DNA of 64,000 bases from Agreia sp. PsM10 (GCF_030433855.1 NZ_JARUXC010000004.1:186001-250000); one strand, 5' to 3'; positions 8,477 through 17,307 are shown, counted from the stretch's first letter. The notes: generated from the sequence alone by a model not told the origin. Numbers and translations: made by a program.

Positions 8477-10170
8477 GCGTGCGCTCCGCTGTGCTCGGCG
8501 ACGATGCCGGCGAAGCCGAGGCGCGTCATCCGCGCGTTCCTCGCGAGCTCGGTCGTGACCAGCGGCGCCAGCCGAACGGTGGTGCCGAACTCGTTGCGGC
8601 CGGCCACTCGCACCGCATACTCGCCCGGCGCGTCGCCGCGCTGCAGCACCGGATGCGACGGGTCGAGCACGAGGGAGCGGGCGCGCACGAGGTCTTCCGC
8701 GTCGTTCTCCTGCGCATTCGCGGCATAGGCGAGCTGTCCGCGAAAGAGGGTGACCCGGGTCTCGCCGAGCTCCGGTGCGCCCGACGTCGTGTTGCCGAAC
8801 GGCGGCGTCGAGGCGGTTCCCGCGACATCGAACCACAGCGCGGGCGACACCTCCACGACGACCACCGAGTGCGCCTCGAGCGCGTCGAAGATCAGCCAGC
8901 CGGCCTCCAGGCGACCCGTCGAGAACGACACCGTCACGCTCTCGGGGATCCGCAGCCGCAGCCCGCTGCCCTGCGGCAGGGCGGCGCCCGGTCGCAGCTC
9001 GACGCGATCCCCGAACGGGTAGCCGCCGGCGACCTCGAGCAGCACGTCGCCATCGGCAGACTCGACCACGGCGTCGAGCGGCTGGCTCACGACCAACCCG
9101 CCCGACGCATCCACTCGCGCCAGCGACCGGCTCAGCGCGCCGAGCGCCTCGATGCCGTGGAAACTGCAGCACCACCAGGCCTCGGGCGCGTAGTCGAGGG
9201 CGAGCAGCGGGCCGTCGCCGACGAGCGTCTCGCAGCCGAAATGACCGGATGCCTGCTGCGCGTGGGCAAGACCGTTGAGGCCGGCCAGCCAGGCGCGCTC
9301 GCGAAATCGATCGAGGCCGGTCGCCTCGGCGAGTTCGAGACAGAGCATCACCCAGTCCGCGGTGCCGCAGCCCTCGGTGTTGATGTCCCAGGGCGCCGAG
9401 AGGCTCTCGAGGGCCGAGCCGCTCGGCAGCAGGAACCGGGCCGCCACCTCGTCGGCCAGCCTGCACACGGCATCGACCTCCGAGCAGTCGTCGTGGGCGA
9501 CGGCGACCTCGAGGCGACCTCGCAAGAAGAGCAGGTACCCGTGCAGGTGCAGCCGATCGACGATCGCGGGAGCCGCCTCGACGAGCCGGCGGGCCGCATC
9601 CATCGCCCGGTCATCGCCGCGCAGGGCGGCGAACCGGCCGAGCGGACGCACCAGCGACAACGGGTCGAGGAGGAACTTGCGCGACGGTTCGCGCGAGAGC
9701 CAGTCGACCCAGCCGGCGGCGGATGCGACGGCGTGGCCCGCCAGACGATCGATCGCGTCGCCGAGACGGTCGGCCCTCTCGGCCGACACCCACGAGACGC
9801 TCGAGAGCAGGCCGTCGAGCAGTCGGCCGTGCCCCCACGCGGCGCCGTGATCGCGGGCCAGCGCGGGCAGCGCGGGGGAGCCGAACGAACCGTCGGGGTT
9901 CTGGGCGGCGATCACGCGGTCGAGAATGCGGTGCGCTTTGTCGAGGTCGACGGGCAGGCGTTCGCGGTGGGCCACGGCGACAGCGCCGAGGTAACGGCCC
10001 GACAGGTCGCCGCGGTAGTCCTGGAACAGGCGGTGCGCGTCCGGCCGGTGTTCGACATCCTGCACCACGAGGTCATCGCTGTAGGGCGTGCTCGAGGCGA
10101 GTTGAGCGGTCGCGAGACGCAGGCGTTCGCGAAGGATGCCCCGCGCGAACGCCTCGGCGCCGTCGCTCAC
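8473..10170 (-). CDS. GH127-like glycoside hydrolase (beta-L-arabinofuranosidase-type fold)
   Basis: A 565-aa cytosolic protein. The GTG at 10170 overlaps the TGA of the upstream permease (GTGA), fixing the start. The N-terminal two-thirds is rich in alpha-helical hairpins and the C-terminal third is beta-rich, as in GH127/GH146 enzymes. Candidate zinc and nucleophile residues are Glu266 and Cys268 (TEGCGTADW) and the Cys334-Cys335 pair (WWCCSFHGIEAL); in characterised GH127 enzymes a Glu and three Cys bind zinc and one Cys is the nucleophile. It probably removes a terminal sugar such as arabinofuranose from an oligosaccharide imported by the adjacent ABC system. The family assignment rests on this Cys pattern and the fold, so the substrate is a guess. 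Confidence 0.65.
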   Translation of the reverse strand: MSDGAEAFARGILRERLRLATAQLASSTPYSDDLVVQDVEHRPDAHRLFQDYRGDLSGRYLGAVAVAHRERLPVDLDKAHRILDRVIAAQNPDGSFGSPALPALARDHGAAWGHGRLLDGLLSSVSWVSAERADRLGDAIDRLAGHAVASAAGWVDWLSREPSRKFLLDPLSLVRPLGRFAALRGDDRAMDAARRLVEAAPAIVDRLHLHGYLLFLRGRLEVAVAHDDCSEVDAVCRLADEVAARFLLPSGSALESLSAPWDINTEGCGTADWVMLCLELAEATGLDRFRERAWLAGLNGLAHAQQASGHFGCETLVGDGPLLALDYAPEAWWCCSFHGIEALGALSRSLARVDASGGLVVSQPLDAVVESADGDVLLEVAGGYPFGDRVELRPGAALPQGSGLRLRIPESVTVSFSTGRLEAGWLIFDALEAHSVVVVEVSPALWFDVAGTASTPPFGNTTSGAPELGETRVTLFRGQLAYAANAQENDAEDLVRARSLVLDPSHPVLQRGDAPGEYAVRVAGRNEFGTTVRLAPLVTTELARNARMTRLGFAGIVAEHSGAHA

Positions 10171-10958
10171 TTGACGGCACCCGCCGTCAGTCCCTTCTCG
10201 AAGAACTTCTGCAGCAGCAGGTACGTGATGACGATGGGCAGGCATACCAGCACGAGGGCGGCGAAGATCTTGGGCACGTCGGAGCCGTAGGTGCTGGTGA
10301 AGAACTGGGGCACCTGGGTGAGCACCTGCAGGTTCTGATCCTGCAGGAACAGCAGGGGCAGGAAGAACTCGTTCCATGCCTGCAGGAACGCCCAGACGAT
10401 GATCACCGCGGTGATCGGGCGCGAGAGGGGGATGACGATGCGCACCAGCGTTCCGAAGCTCGTGGCGCCGTCGATCTTCGCCGCCTCGATCACCTCGTCG
10501 GGGATTCCGTTGAGGTAGTTACGGGCGAGGAGCAGGGTGAGCGGAACCGTGACCGCGCTCAGCGGCAGGATCACCGCGAGGAAGTTGTTGAACAGGCCGA
10601 GCTGGCGCACGATGATGAACATCGGCACCATCAGGGCGATGCTCGGCAGCACGAGACCCACGAGGATCGCGTTGAAGAGAAGCTTGCGGCCCGTGAACTT
10701 GAGCTTCGCGAAGGCGAAGCCGGCCAGCATGGTCACCGCGTAGATGAGCGCGATGGTTCCCGCCGAGATCACCGCGCTGTTCAGCAGGAAGGTGAAGAAC
10801 GGCGTCTGCGTGATCACGGCCGTGTAGTTGGCCAGTGGCCCCTGGCCCGAGAACGAGATCGCGACGATGGCCACGAGGGGGAACAGGAAGGGGATGACGA
10901 GCACCGTCGCCACCACCTGGTAGACGAGCCTCTGTCGAAGGGATACGCGTCCGAACAT
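10167..10958 (-). CDS. Carbohydrate ABC transporter permease (MalG type)
   Basis: A 263-aa membrane protein with six hydrophobic segments and the MalG-type EAA loop: EAAKIDGATSFGTLVRIVIPLSRP at about residues 165-190, which docks to the ATPase. The C-terminus ends QKFFEKGLTAGAVK, as in many CUT1-family permeases. ATG at 10958 lies 2 nt after the stop of the partner permease. No ATPase gene is in the operon, which is usual for CUT1 importers that share a common MsiK-like ATPase encoded elsewhere. Confidence 0.9.
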   Translation of the reverse strand: MFGRVSLRQRLVYQVVATVLVIPFLFPLVAIVAISFSGQGPLANYTAVITQTPFFTFLLNSAVISAGTIALIYAVTMLAGFAFAKLKFTGRKLLFNAILVGLVLPSIALMVPMFIIVRQLGLFNNFLAVILPLSAVTVPLTLLLARNYLNGIPDEVIEAAKIDGATSFGTLVRIVIPLSRPITAVIIVWAFLQAWNEFFLPLLFLQDQNLQVLTQVPQFFTSTYGSDVPKIFAALVLVCLPIVITYLLLQKFFEKGLTAGAVK

Positions 10959-10960
10959 GA

Positions 10961-11935
10961 TCAGTCCTCTCCGAACCGGTATGCCCGCATCTGGAATGCG
11001 GTGAGAGTGAGGGCGAGCACCAGCAGAACCATGGCGAGCGCCGCCGCGTAGCCGGAGTTGAACTGCTGCACGGCCTGTTTGTAGATGTAGGTGGTCAGGA
11101 ACTCCGTGCTGCGACCAGGGCCTCCGCCCGTCACGAGGAACACGATGTCGAATGTCTTCAGGGCGCCGATCACGCCCGTGAGCGCGAGCGTCGCGTGGGT
11201 TCCCTTGAGCTGGGGGATGACGATGGACCGGATGATCCGCCAGGTTCCGGCGCCGTCGATCTGGGCGGCCTCGTAGAGGTTCTGGTCGATCTGGCTCACC
11301 GAGGCCTGGTACAGGATGAAGCTGAATCCCGTCCACTGCCAGATGTTGATTACGGCGAGGGCGATGAGTGCCGTCTTCGGGTCGGCGATCCAGGCGTTCG
11401 TGAGAACGTCGAGGCCGATGAATCGCAGGGCCTCGTTGACCTGACCGTCGGGGCTGAGCAGCTGACGGAACGCGATCGACACTGCGGCCGGAGAGAGGAT
11501 GACCGGCACGAAGACGATGATCTTGTAGATGTTGCGACCGAAGATCGGGCCACTGAAGATGAGTGCCATCGCGAGCCCCAGCGCCATCTGCACGAGGATC
11601 ACGATCACTCCGAAGATGGCGACGTGCGAGAGCGAGTCCCAGAAGATGCTGTCGCTGAAGATCTTCACGTAGTTGTCGAAACCCACCGACTCGGGGTTCG
11701 GGTCGATGCCGTTCCAGTCGAGGGTGGAGACCCATCCGTTGTAGCCGATGCCGAGGTAGACGACGCCCACCACCAGAATCAGGGCGGGCAGGACGTAGAG
11801 GTAGGCGGTGCGGCCGCCGCGTCGCTTCGGCCGCCGGGTGGGTGGATGCCCGTGGCCGCGTCTCGCACGCGAGTCGCCGGGGGTGCCGGTCCCGTCCTCC
11901 GGGTCGGAGGTGTCGAGGGTGGGGCTCATCGTCAT
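10961..11935 (-). CDS. Carbohydrate ABC transporter permease (MalF type)
   Basis: A 324-aa membrane permease. The ATG at 11935 begins MTMSPTLDTSD, then a polar Arg-rich N-terminal tail of about 45 residues precedes the first membrane segment (YLYVLPALILVVGVVYLGI). The EAA loop is EAAQIDGAGTWRIIRSIVIP and the TGGGPGRSTEFLTTYIYKQA stretch is diagnostic of MalF-type subunits. It lies between the solute-binding protein (12067-13398) and the MalG-type permease. A strong hairpin at 12001-12048 separates it from the binding-protein gene and may lower its expression relative to the receptor. Confidence 0.9.
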   Translation of the reverse strand: MTMSPTLDTSDPEDGTGTPGDSRARRGHGHPPTRRPKRRGGRTAYLYVLPALILVVGVVYLGIGYNGWVSTLDWNGIDPNPESVGFDNYVKIFSDSIFWDSLSHVAIFGVIVILVQMALGLAMALIFSGPIFGRNIYKIIVFVPVILSPAAVSIAFRQLLSPDGQVNEALRFIGLDVLTNAWIADPKTALIALAVINIWQWTGFSFILYQASVSQIDQNLYEAAQIDGAGTWRIIRSIVIPQLKGTHATLALTGVIGALKTFDIVFLVTGGGPGRSTEFLTTYIYKQAVQQFNSGYAAALAMVLLVLALTLTAFQMRAYRFGED

Positions 11936-12000
11936 TGACTTGTCGCCTTCGTCGGGTGGTGCCGTGGGGGTGGGGGACTGCTGGGGGAGGTCGAGGGACC

Positions 12001-12048
12001 GCGGCGGTGCCGCGGGCCGGGAGGGAGCCCGGCCCGCGACACCGCCGC
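12001..12048 (-). promoter_or_regulatory. Strong intergenic hairpin between binding-protein and permease genes
   Basis: 21-bp inverted repeat (12001-12021 against 12028-12048) with one mismatch and a 6-nt loop, GC-rich and without a following U-run. Its place, after the abundant solute-binding-protein cistron and before the permease cistrons, is where mRNA-stabilising or attenuating hairpins are common in sugar importer operons. Confidence 0.75.
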
Positions 12049-12066
12049 TTTCGGGTCGGCGGAGCG

Positions 12067-13398
12067 CTACTTGTATGCGGCCGTGATCGCGTCGTCGACG
12101 GCCTTCGCGGCATCCGCCGAGCTCTGTTGACCAGAGGCGACGGCCGAGAGGGCGTCCCCGAGGGCGGTCTGCACGTCGGCGCTCGAGATCTGTCGGGCCC
12201 CGATCATGTCGGAGAGGGCCGGGCCCTGCGCCTCGAGCGCGGACTTCTGGGCGTCGGTCACCACGTCGCTCAGATCGAGCGGCACGGAGGAGAGGGCGGG
12301 CTGCTGCACACTCTTCGCCATGAGCTCCTGGCCGGCGTCGCTCGCGCTGAGCCACAGGGCGAAGGTCGCCGCGGCGTCTTTCACCTTGCTGCTCGAGGCG
12401 ACGGCGAAGCCCACATCGGGACCGCCGAACATCGTTCCCGTCTTTCCGCCGTCGACGACCTGCGGGAAGAAGTAGGGCACGAACTCGGTGTCGGCGAGTG
12501 CGGGGTCGCCGTAGGTGTCGACGTACTGGCCGAGTCGTGTCTTGGTGGTGTCGGAATTCTGCCAGCTGCCGAAGGCGATCAGAGCCGCCCCGCCCTTGTG
12601 GAACGCGTCGTTGGCGTCGGGGTAGGCCGCGGCTCCGAGGGCGCCGTCCTGGAAGATGCCGTCGTCGAACATGCTCTTCCACACGTCGAACGCCTCGATG
12701 AACTCGGGGGTGTCGAACGAGGCGTCGCCGGCGACAGCGTCGTAGAAGTCGCCGGGCGCGATCTGGTTGATGATCGACTGGTAGACGTCGATGTTCTGCC
12801 AGGAGTCCTTCGCTCCCTGCTCCATGCAGTCCTTGCCCGCGGCCTCGACCGCAGCGCAGAACGTCTTCAGTTCGGTCGCGGTCGTGGGCACCGTCAGGCC
12901 GAGCGAGTCGACGAGCGTCTGGTTGGCCCAGACGAGGCCTCCACCCGTGATCATCCACGGGACGCCGACCTGCTTGCCGTCGACGGCGAGCTGGTCCGTC
13001 GCCGTGAGCTTGTCCGACCAGTCCGCGCCGACCGTCTCTTCGAGGTACGGGGTGAGGTCGGCGGAGAGCGGGGCGAACTGCTCGGTGAGCGCGCCCACCT
13101 GCGTGCCGAAGACATCCGGCCCCGAGCCCGAGGTCAGGGCCAGCTGGGTGGCGCTGGTGTAGTCGGCGAACTGGATGAAGCGGTGGTCGATCGTGATGTC
13201 GGGGTGTTCTGCCTCGAAGGCCTTGATATACGGCTCGGCCGTCGTTTCGTCGGGGTTCCACGACCAGAAGGTCACGGTGGTCTTGCCGTCGGTCGGGGTG
13301 TCGCCGCCGGTGCTGCACGCCGAGAAGGCGAGCGTTGCGGTGACGCCGAGGGCCAGCGCGAGCGCTGCCCGTCGTTTCGTGATGCGGGTGATTCTCAT
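12067..13398 (-). CDS. Extracellular sugar-binding lipoprotein of CUT1 ABC importer
   Basis: A 443-aa solute-binding protein. A basic N-terminus and hydrophobic segment lead to the lipobox LAFSAC (Cys27) and a Gly/Thr linker. The mature part has the extracellular-binding-protein family 1 pattern: VTFWSWNPDETTAEPYIKAF at the start, SGSGPDVFGTQVGALTEQF and GVPWMITGGGLVWANQTLVD. GGAGGA lies upstream of the ATG at 13398. It is the first gene of the operon that continues with two permeases and two glycan-active enzymes, so it should bind an oligosaccharide or glycoside. The ligand cannot be inferred further. Confidence 0.9.
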   Translation of the reverse strand: MRITRITKRRAALALALGVTATLAFSACSTGGDTPTDGKTTVTFWSWNPDETTAEPYIKAFEAEHPDITIDHRFIQFADYTSATQLALTSGSGPDVFGTQVGALTEQFAPLSADLTPYLEETVGADWSDKLTATDQLAVDGKQVGVPWMITGGGLVWANQTLVDSLGLTVPTTATELKTFCAAVEAAGKDCMEQGAKDSWQNIDVYQSIINQIAPGDFYDAVAGDASFDTPEFIEAFDVWKSMFDDGIFQDGALGAAAYPDANDAFHKGGAALIAFGSWQNSDTTKTRLGQYVDTYGDPALADTEFVPYFFPQVVDGGKTGTMFGGPDVGFAVASSSKVKDAAATFALWLSASDAGQELMAKSVQQPALSSVPLDLSDVVTDAQKSALEAQGPALSDMIGARQISSADVQTALGDALSAVASGQQSSADAAKAVDDAITAAYK

Positions 13399-13487
13399 GG
13401 TGTTGTCGTCCTCCAGTTACTTCGGTGTATTCGGGAAGAGCACCCTTGCGGCCAAGGGTACGTAGTGATGCCCGGTCGGGGCAGGCT

Positions 13488-14975
13488 TCAGCCGCGATCC
13501 GGCGCGAACGCGTTCTCGATCCAGAGAGCGCTCGGCAACTCGACCAGGCCGATGACCCATTCGGCTACGGCTCGTTCGGCGGGCGGCTTGCGCACGGCGA
13601 TGACGAGGTCGTGCACGCCGTCGCCCAGCGTGAAGTCGTGGGTCTGGCCGACGGGTGCGGCGTGGGGAGCGGGGAACATGTACTGGCTTCCCTGGGCCCC
13701 GAACAGGAACTCGTCGTCGAGCCAGACCCTGAAGTGCTCGGTGCTGTTGAACATCAGTCGCACGTTCTCGCGGCCGCGGCCTGTCAGCGAGTAGCGGAGC
13801 ACGAGGATGCGGTCCTCGAACTCCTCGCGGGGCTTCGCGACCCACGTGCCCGGAAGGGTGGCCGGGGCGAAGTCGACCTGCGCGGCGGGTGACGCGGAGC
13901 CGATCGGCGGCAGTTCTGTCTGGTCGCGGATGTCCCATTTGCCGAACATCGTGTTGTACCAGCCGAGCTGCACGGGGATGGCGTGCGAACCGGCGTCGAA
14001 GACCGGAAGCTCGGGCTCCGGTGCTCGGCCGCCGAGGCGCTCGGCCAGGTCGATCACGAGGTCGGTGAAGCCGTCGATCGTGGCGGGGGGAGTGATGCCG
14101 GTGATCTCGTCGTTGAGCACGAGGTCGCGGCCGATGGGGGCCAGCCACTTCTGGTCGATGGAGCCGGGGTCGAGGATTCCGAGCAGGGCGCCGAGCGAGG
14201 CGGTCGACGAGTCGCAGTCCTCGCCGCAGTTGTTGGTGATGCAGATGCGCTCCGAGAAGTCGGCGCCGGCGAGCCAGCCCAGCACGACGAATCCCGTGTT
14301 GGGACGCACGTCGGTGAAGTCGCTGCGCCCGTAGCGTTCCATGATGCGCTCGCGCACTTCGAGCCAGTCGAGACCGTCGGCCACCCAGGCGCGCGTGTCG
14401 GTGACGACCGCGTGGATTCCGCTGTCGGAGGGGATTCCGGCGAGTGCGCCGTCGAGCAGGGTGTCGGGGTCGGACTCGACGAAGGCCAGCGACTGCAGTC
14501 TGGCAAGGAACTGGGCCGCGACGATGCCGTCGCCCGCGTGGTCGAAGCACGCGTCCTCGTAGGCGTAGGCGGCGGCGAGGTCGGGGTCTCCCGGGGCCAG
14601 GCAGGCCCAGAGCTCACTACGGATCGCCGCCCCTTCGCCGCAGGTGAACCAGTTGTCGAACGACCCGGTGTACGGCGGGCGCAGACCCTCTGCGAGGTTG
14701 CGCATGCCCACTCCGTACTCGTTCCAGGGGAACTCGACGTGATCCGCCCAGGAGGCGGCGAGGATGTGGCGGTCGACCACGGGGGTCTCGAGGCCGTCGA
14801 TGATGCACGCGTAGAGCACCTGCAGGTCGAGGTCGTCGTTGGGCACCATCTCCTCGGGAACGGGGTAGTAGAAGTCTGCGGACAGGGGGCCGGACAGGCC
14901 TTCGAAGGTCTGGCCCAGGGTTCCGCCCACGGCCTTGCCCAGCCAGCAGCCCAGGATCTTTTCTCGTGACGCCAT
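13488..14975 (-). CDS. ADP-ribosylglycohydrolase-family protein (putative glycosidic-bond hydrolase)
   Basis: A 495-aa protein. The N-terminus LGCWLGKAVGGTLGQTFEG and the acidic motif NDDLDLQ (about residues 46-52), with the later NCGEDCDSSTASLGALLG, match the two metal-binding acidic clusters of the ADP-ribosylglycohydrolase (DraG/ARH) fold. The last 130 residues form a beta-rich extension absent from plain DraG proteins. Family members in sugar operons are thought to hydrolyse N- or O-glycosidic bonds rather than ADP-ribose. Here the gene is next to a sugar importer with a GH127-like and a WbsX gene, and is divergent from a LacI gene, so a nucleoside or N-glycoside substrate is plausible. 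ATG at 14975, with AGAGG upstream. Confidence 0.75.
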   Translation of the reverse strand: MASREKILGCWLGKAVGGTLGQTFEGLSGPLSADFYYPVPEEMVPNDDLDLQVLYACIIDGLETPVVDRHILAASWADHVEFPWNEYGVGMRNLAEGLRPPYTGSFDNWFTCGEGAAIRSELWACLAPGDPDLAAAYAYEDACFDHAGDGIVAAQFLARLQSLAFVESDPDTLLDGALAGIPSDSGIHAVVTDTRAWVADGLDWLEVRERIMERYGRSDFTDVRPNTGFVVLGWLAGADFSERICITNNCGEDCDSSTASLGALLGILDPGSIDQKWLAPIGRDLVLNDEITGITPPATIDGFTDLVIDLAERLGGRAPEPELPVFDAGSHAIPVQLGWYNTMFGKWDIRDQTELPPIGSASPAAQVDFAPATLPGTWVAKPREEFEDRILVLRYSLTGRGRENVRLMFNSTEHFRVWLDDEFLFGAQGSQYMFPAPHAAPVGQTHDFTLGDGVHDLVIAVRKPPAERAVAEWVIGLVELPSALWIENAFAPDRG

Positions 14976-15065
14976 CGTCAGGTGCCTCTCATCAGTAAGG
15001 GTTCGGCTCTCGGCCGGATCTCGTCGAATCCAATATCGGCGAATTCGATTTCGACGATTCTTGGC

Positions 15066-15101
15066 TGAAACGTTCTATGAAACGATTCATGAACCGATTC
15101 A
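15066..15101. promoter_or_regulatory. Triple tandem LacI-type operator array
   Basis: Three contiguous 12-mers with exact 12-bp period: TGAAACGTTCTA, TGAAACGATTCA and TGAACCGATTCA. The second and third fit the LacI/PurR half-site symmetry TGAA-N4-TTCA. They lie between the divergent ADP-ribosylglycohydrolase-family gene (start 14975) and the LacI gene (start 15204), where a repressor would control both. Confidence 0.7.
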
Positions 15102-15203
15102 CGGGCTATGATTGCACATGCCGGAGACGGTGACAAGAGCTTTATCTAATCGTTGCCCGCGGAGCCGCTCGGGGGCCGATGGCGGGCTCGGGGAGGGCAG
15201 CAC

Positions 15204-16229
15204 ATGGTCGTGAGCATTCGTGACGTAGCCGAGCACGTGGGCGTATCCCTGGGAACGGTCTCCAACGTCCTGAATCGACCGAATACCGTCAACGCCGACA
15301 TGGTGGCCCGAGTCCTCGAGGGCATCCGGGAACTCGGCTATGTCCGCAACGACGCGGCCCGACAGCTGCGTGCCGGCAACAGCCGCACCATCGGCATGAT
15401 CGTGCAGGATTCGAGCAACCCCTTCTTCGCCGATATGGCGCGCGGCGCCGAAGACCAGGCCGAGGTCGGCGGTCGTATGCTCATCGTCGGCAACTCCCAC
15501 CAGAGCGCCGAACGCGAACTGCGCTACATCGACCTGTTCGAGGAACAGCGGGTGCAGGGTGTCTTCCTGGCGCCGATCGACGACCTGACCGAGCGCCTCA
15601 AGCAGCTGCGACAGCATCGCATCGCCCCCGTGCTCGTGCAGCGCCGTGTGAGTCTCGACGATTTCTGCTCGGTCGCCGGAGACGACGAGCACGGCGGATA
15701 TCTGGCGGTGAAGCACCTGCTCGACATCGGCCGACGACGCATAGCCTTCGTCGGAGGGCCGGTGAGCATCATCGGCATCGAGGATCGACTCACGGGTGCC
15801 CGCCGAGCGGTCGATGAGGTGGCCGACGCCACCCTCGAGGTCATCGACACGGCCGAGCTGACCGTCGGCGTGGGTCGCAGCGTGGGCGAGCAGATCCTCG
15901 ACCGCGATCGAAGTCGCAGGCCCGACGGCATGTTCACCGCCAACGACCTCGTGGCCCTCGGGCTGATCCAGGCGTTCGTCATGTCGCACAGCATCCGGAT
16001 CCCCGACGAGATCGCTCTCATCGGCTACGACGACATCGCCTTCGCCACCGCAGCCGTCGTGCCGCTGTCGACGATCCGCCAGCCCGGCGCCATGTTCGGC
16101 GTCATGGGCGTCTCGTTGATTCAGGAAGAGGTGGATTCGCCCGGCGGCCACACGCATCGACAGGTGCTCTTCCAGCCCGAACTCGTGATCAGGGAGTCGA
16201 CGGCGGGCTTCCCCGACGCGGCCGCGTGA
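15204..16229 (+). CDS. LacI-family transcriptional regulator
   Basis: A 341-aa repressor. The ATG at 15204 follows GGGAGGG and begins MVVSIRDVAEHVGVSLGTVS, the DNA-binding helix-turn-helix. The effector domain has NPFFADMARG, FTANDLVALG and GYDDIAFATAAVVP. It is divergent from the glycan operon ending at 7313, and the triple operator at 15066-15101 lies between them, so it is the likely specific repressor of that operon. A second LacI gene follows 67 bp downstream in the same direction, suggesting a tandem duplication. Confidence 0.9.
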   Translation: MVVSIRDVAEHVGVSLGTVSNVLNRPNTVNADMVARVLEGIRELGYVRNDAARQLRAGNSRTIGMIVQDSSNPFFADMARGAEDQAEVGGRMLIVGNSHQSAERELRYIDLFEEQRVQGVFLAPIDDLTERLKQLRQHRIAPVLVQRRVSLDDFCSVAGDDEHGGYLAVKHLLDIGRRRIAFVGGPVSIIGIEDRLTGARRAVDEVADATLEVIDTAELTVGVGRSVGEQILDRDRSRRPDGMFTANDLVALGLIQAFVMSHSIRIPDEIALIGYDDIAFATAAVVPLSTIRQPGAMFGVMGVSLIQEEVDSPGGHTHRQVLFQPELVIRESTAGFPDAAA

Positions 16230-16296
16230 GAAGCTCGTCGGCGCGGAACGGCGTCGTGGCCGGGCGATCGACGGGCCTGGCCCTAGGGTGAGAACC

Positions 16297-17307
16297 ATGT
16301 CAGCGTCGAGCGTGAGAGACGTCGCCCAGCGCGCCGGCGTCTCCGTCGGCACGGTGTCCAACGTGCTGAACCACCCCGAGAAGGTGTCGCCCGCGTCGGC
16401 CGAGCGGGTGCAGCGCGCCATCGACGAGCTCGGATTCATCCGCAACGACGCCGCCCGGCAACTGCGCAACGGCCGCAGCCGCACCATCGGCATGGTCGTC
16501 CTCGATGTGCGCAACCCGTTCTTCACCGACCTGGCCCGCGGAGCAGAAGACGAGGCCTCGCGGTCCGGGCTCACCGTCACCCTCGGCAACAGCGATGAGG
16601 ATCCGACCCGCGAGGCCACCTACCTCGACCTGTTCGAGCAGCAACGCGTCTACGGAGTCGTGATCTCGGCCTACGCCGATATCAGCGAGCGCCTCTCCCG
16701 CCTGAAGAAGCGCGGCATACCGGCCGTGCTCGTCGACCGGTCGAGCTCCGACGGGGCGTTCAGCTCGGTGTCGATCGACGACCTCGCCGGTGGGCGGCTC
16801 GCGGTGGAGCACCTGATCTCGCTCGGTCGAACCCGGCTGGCATTCGTCGGCGGACCCATGGGTATCCGCCAGGTCGCCGACCGACTCGAGGGCGCCCGCG
16901 CGGCGGTCGCGGCGCATCCGGATGTCTCGCTCGAGGTCATCGAGATCGACGCGCTGAGCGTGCTCGCGGGGCGGGCGGCCGGGGCCGACATCGTCGGGCG
17001 GGCGGTGCGTGAGCGGCCCGATGCGATCTTCGCGGCCAACGACCTCGTGTCGATGGGGCTGCTGCAGGCGTTCGCGATGCAGGGGGCCGACGTGGCGGTT
17101 CCCGGGCAGATCGCTCTCATCGGCTACGACGACATCGACTTCGCGAGCGCGGCCGTCGTGCCGCTGTCGAGCATTCGGCAGCCGAGCGCGCTGATCGGCA
17201 GGACCGCGGTCGAGATCCTTCTCGCCGAGGCGGAGGATCCGTCTGCGCCTCCGCAGCAGGTGGTGTTCCAGCCCGAGCTCGTGGTGCGAGCGAGCACCGG
17301 CGGCTGA
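16297..17307 (+). CDS. LacI-family transcriptional regulator
   Basis: A 336-aa repressor starting MSASSVRDVAQRAGVSVGTV at the ATG at 16297 (a GTG at 16288 is possible). It contains the hinge, NPFFTDLARG, FAANDLVSMG and GYDDIDFASAAVVP. It sits directly downstream of another LacI gene, and no divergent transport operon is beside it; its nearest downstream target is the Tm-1-like operon at 17656. It is closely similar over its length to the regulator at 6293-7309, so it could act on the same or a related operator. Its 3' end overlaps a 20-bp tandem repeat. Confidence 0.88.
   Translation: MSASSVRDVAQRAGVSVGTVSNVLNHPEKVSPASAERVQRAIDELGFIRNDAARQLRNGRSRTIGMVVLDVRNPFFTDLARGAEDEASRSGLTVTLGNSDEDPTREATYLDLFEQQRVYGVVISAYADISERLSRLKKRGIPAVLVDRSSSDGAFSSVSIDDLAGGRLAVEHLISLGRTRLAFVGGPMGIRQVADRLEGARAAVAAHPDVSLEVIEIDALSVLAGRAAGADIVGRAVRERPDAIFAANDLVSMGLLQAFAMQGADVAVPGQIALIGYDDIDFASAAVVPLSSIRQPSALIGRTAVEILLAEAEDPSAPPQQVVFQPELVVRASTGG

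Noticed and set aside
10961-13318. Very long minus-strand frame running from the permease through the binding-protein gene
   Set aside because: Only the part up to 11935 is a permease. The rest is an Arg-rich out-of-frame reading of the binding-protein gene, which has its own lipobox and start at 13398.
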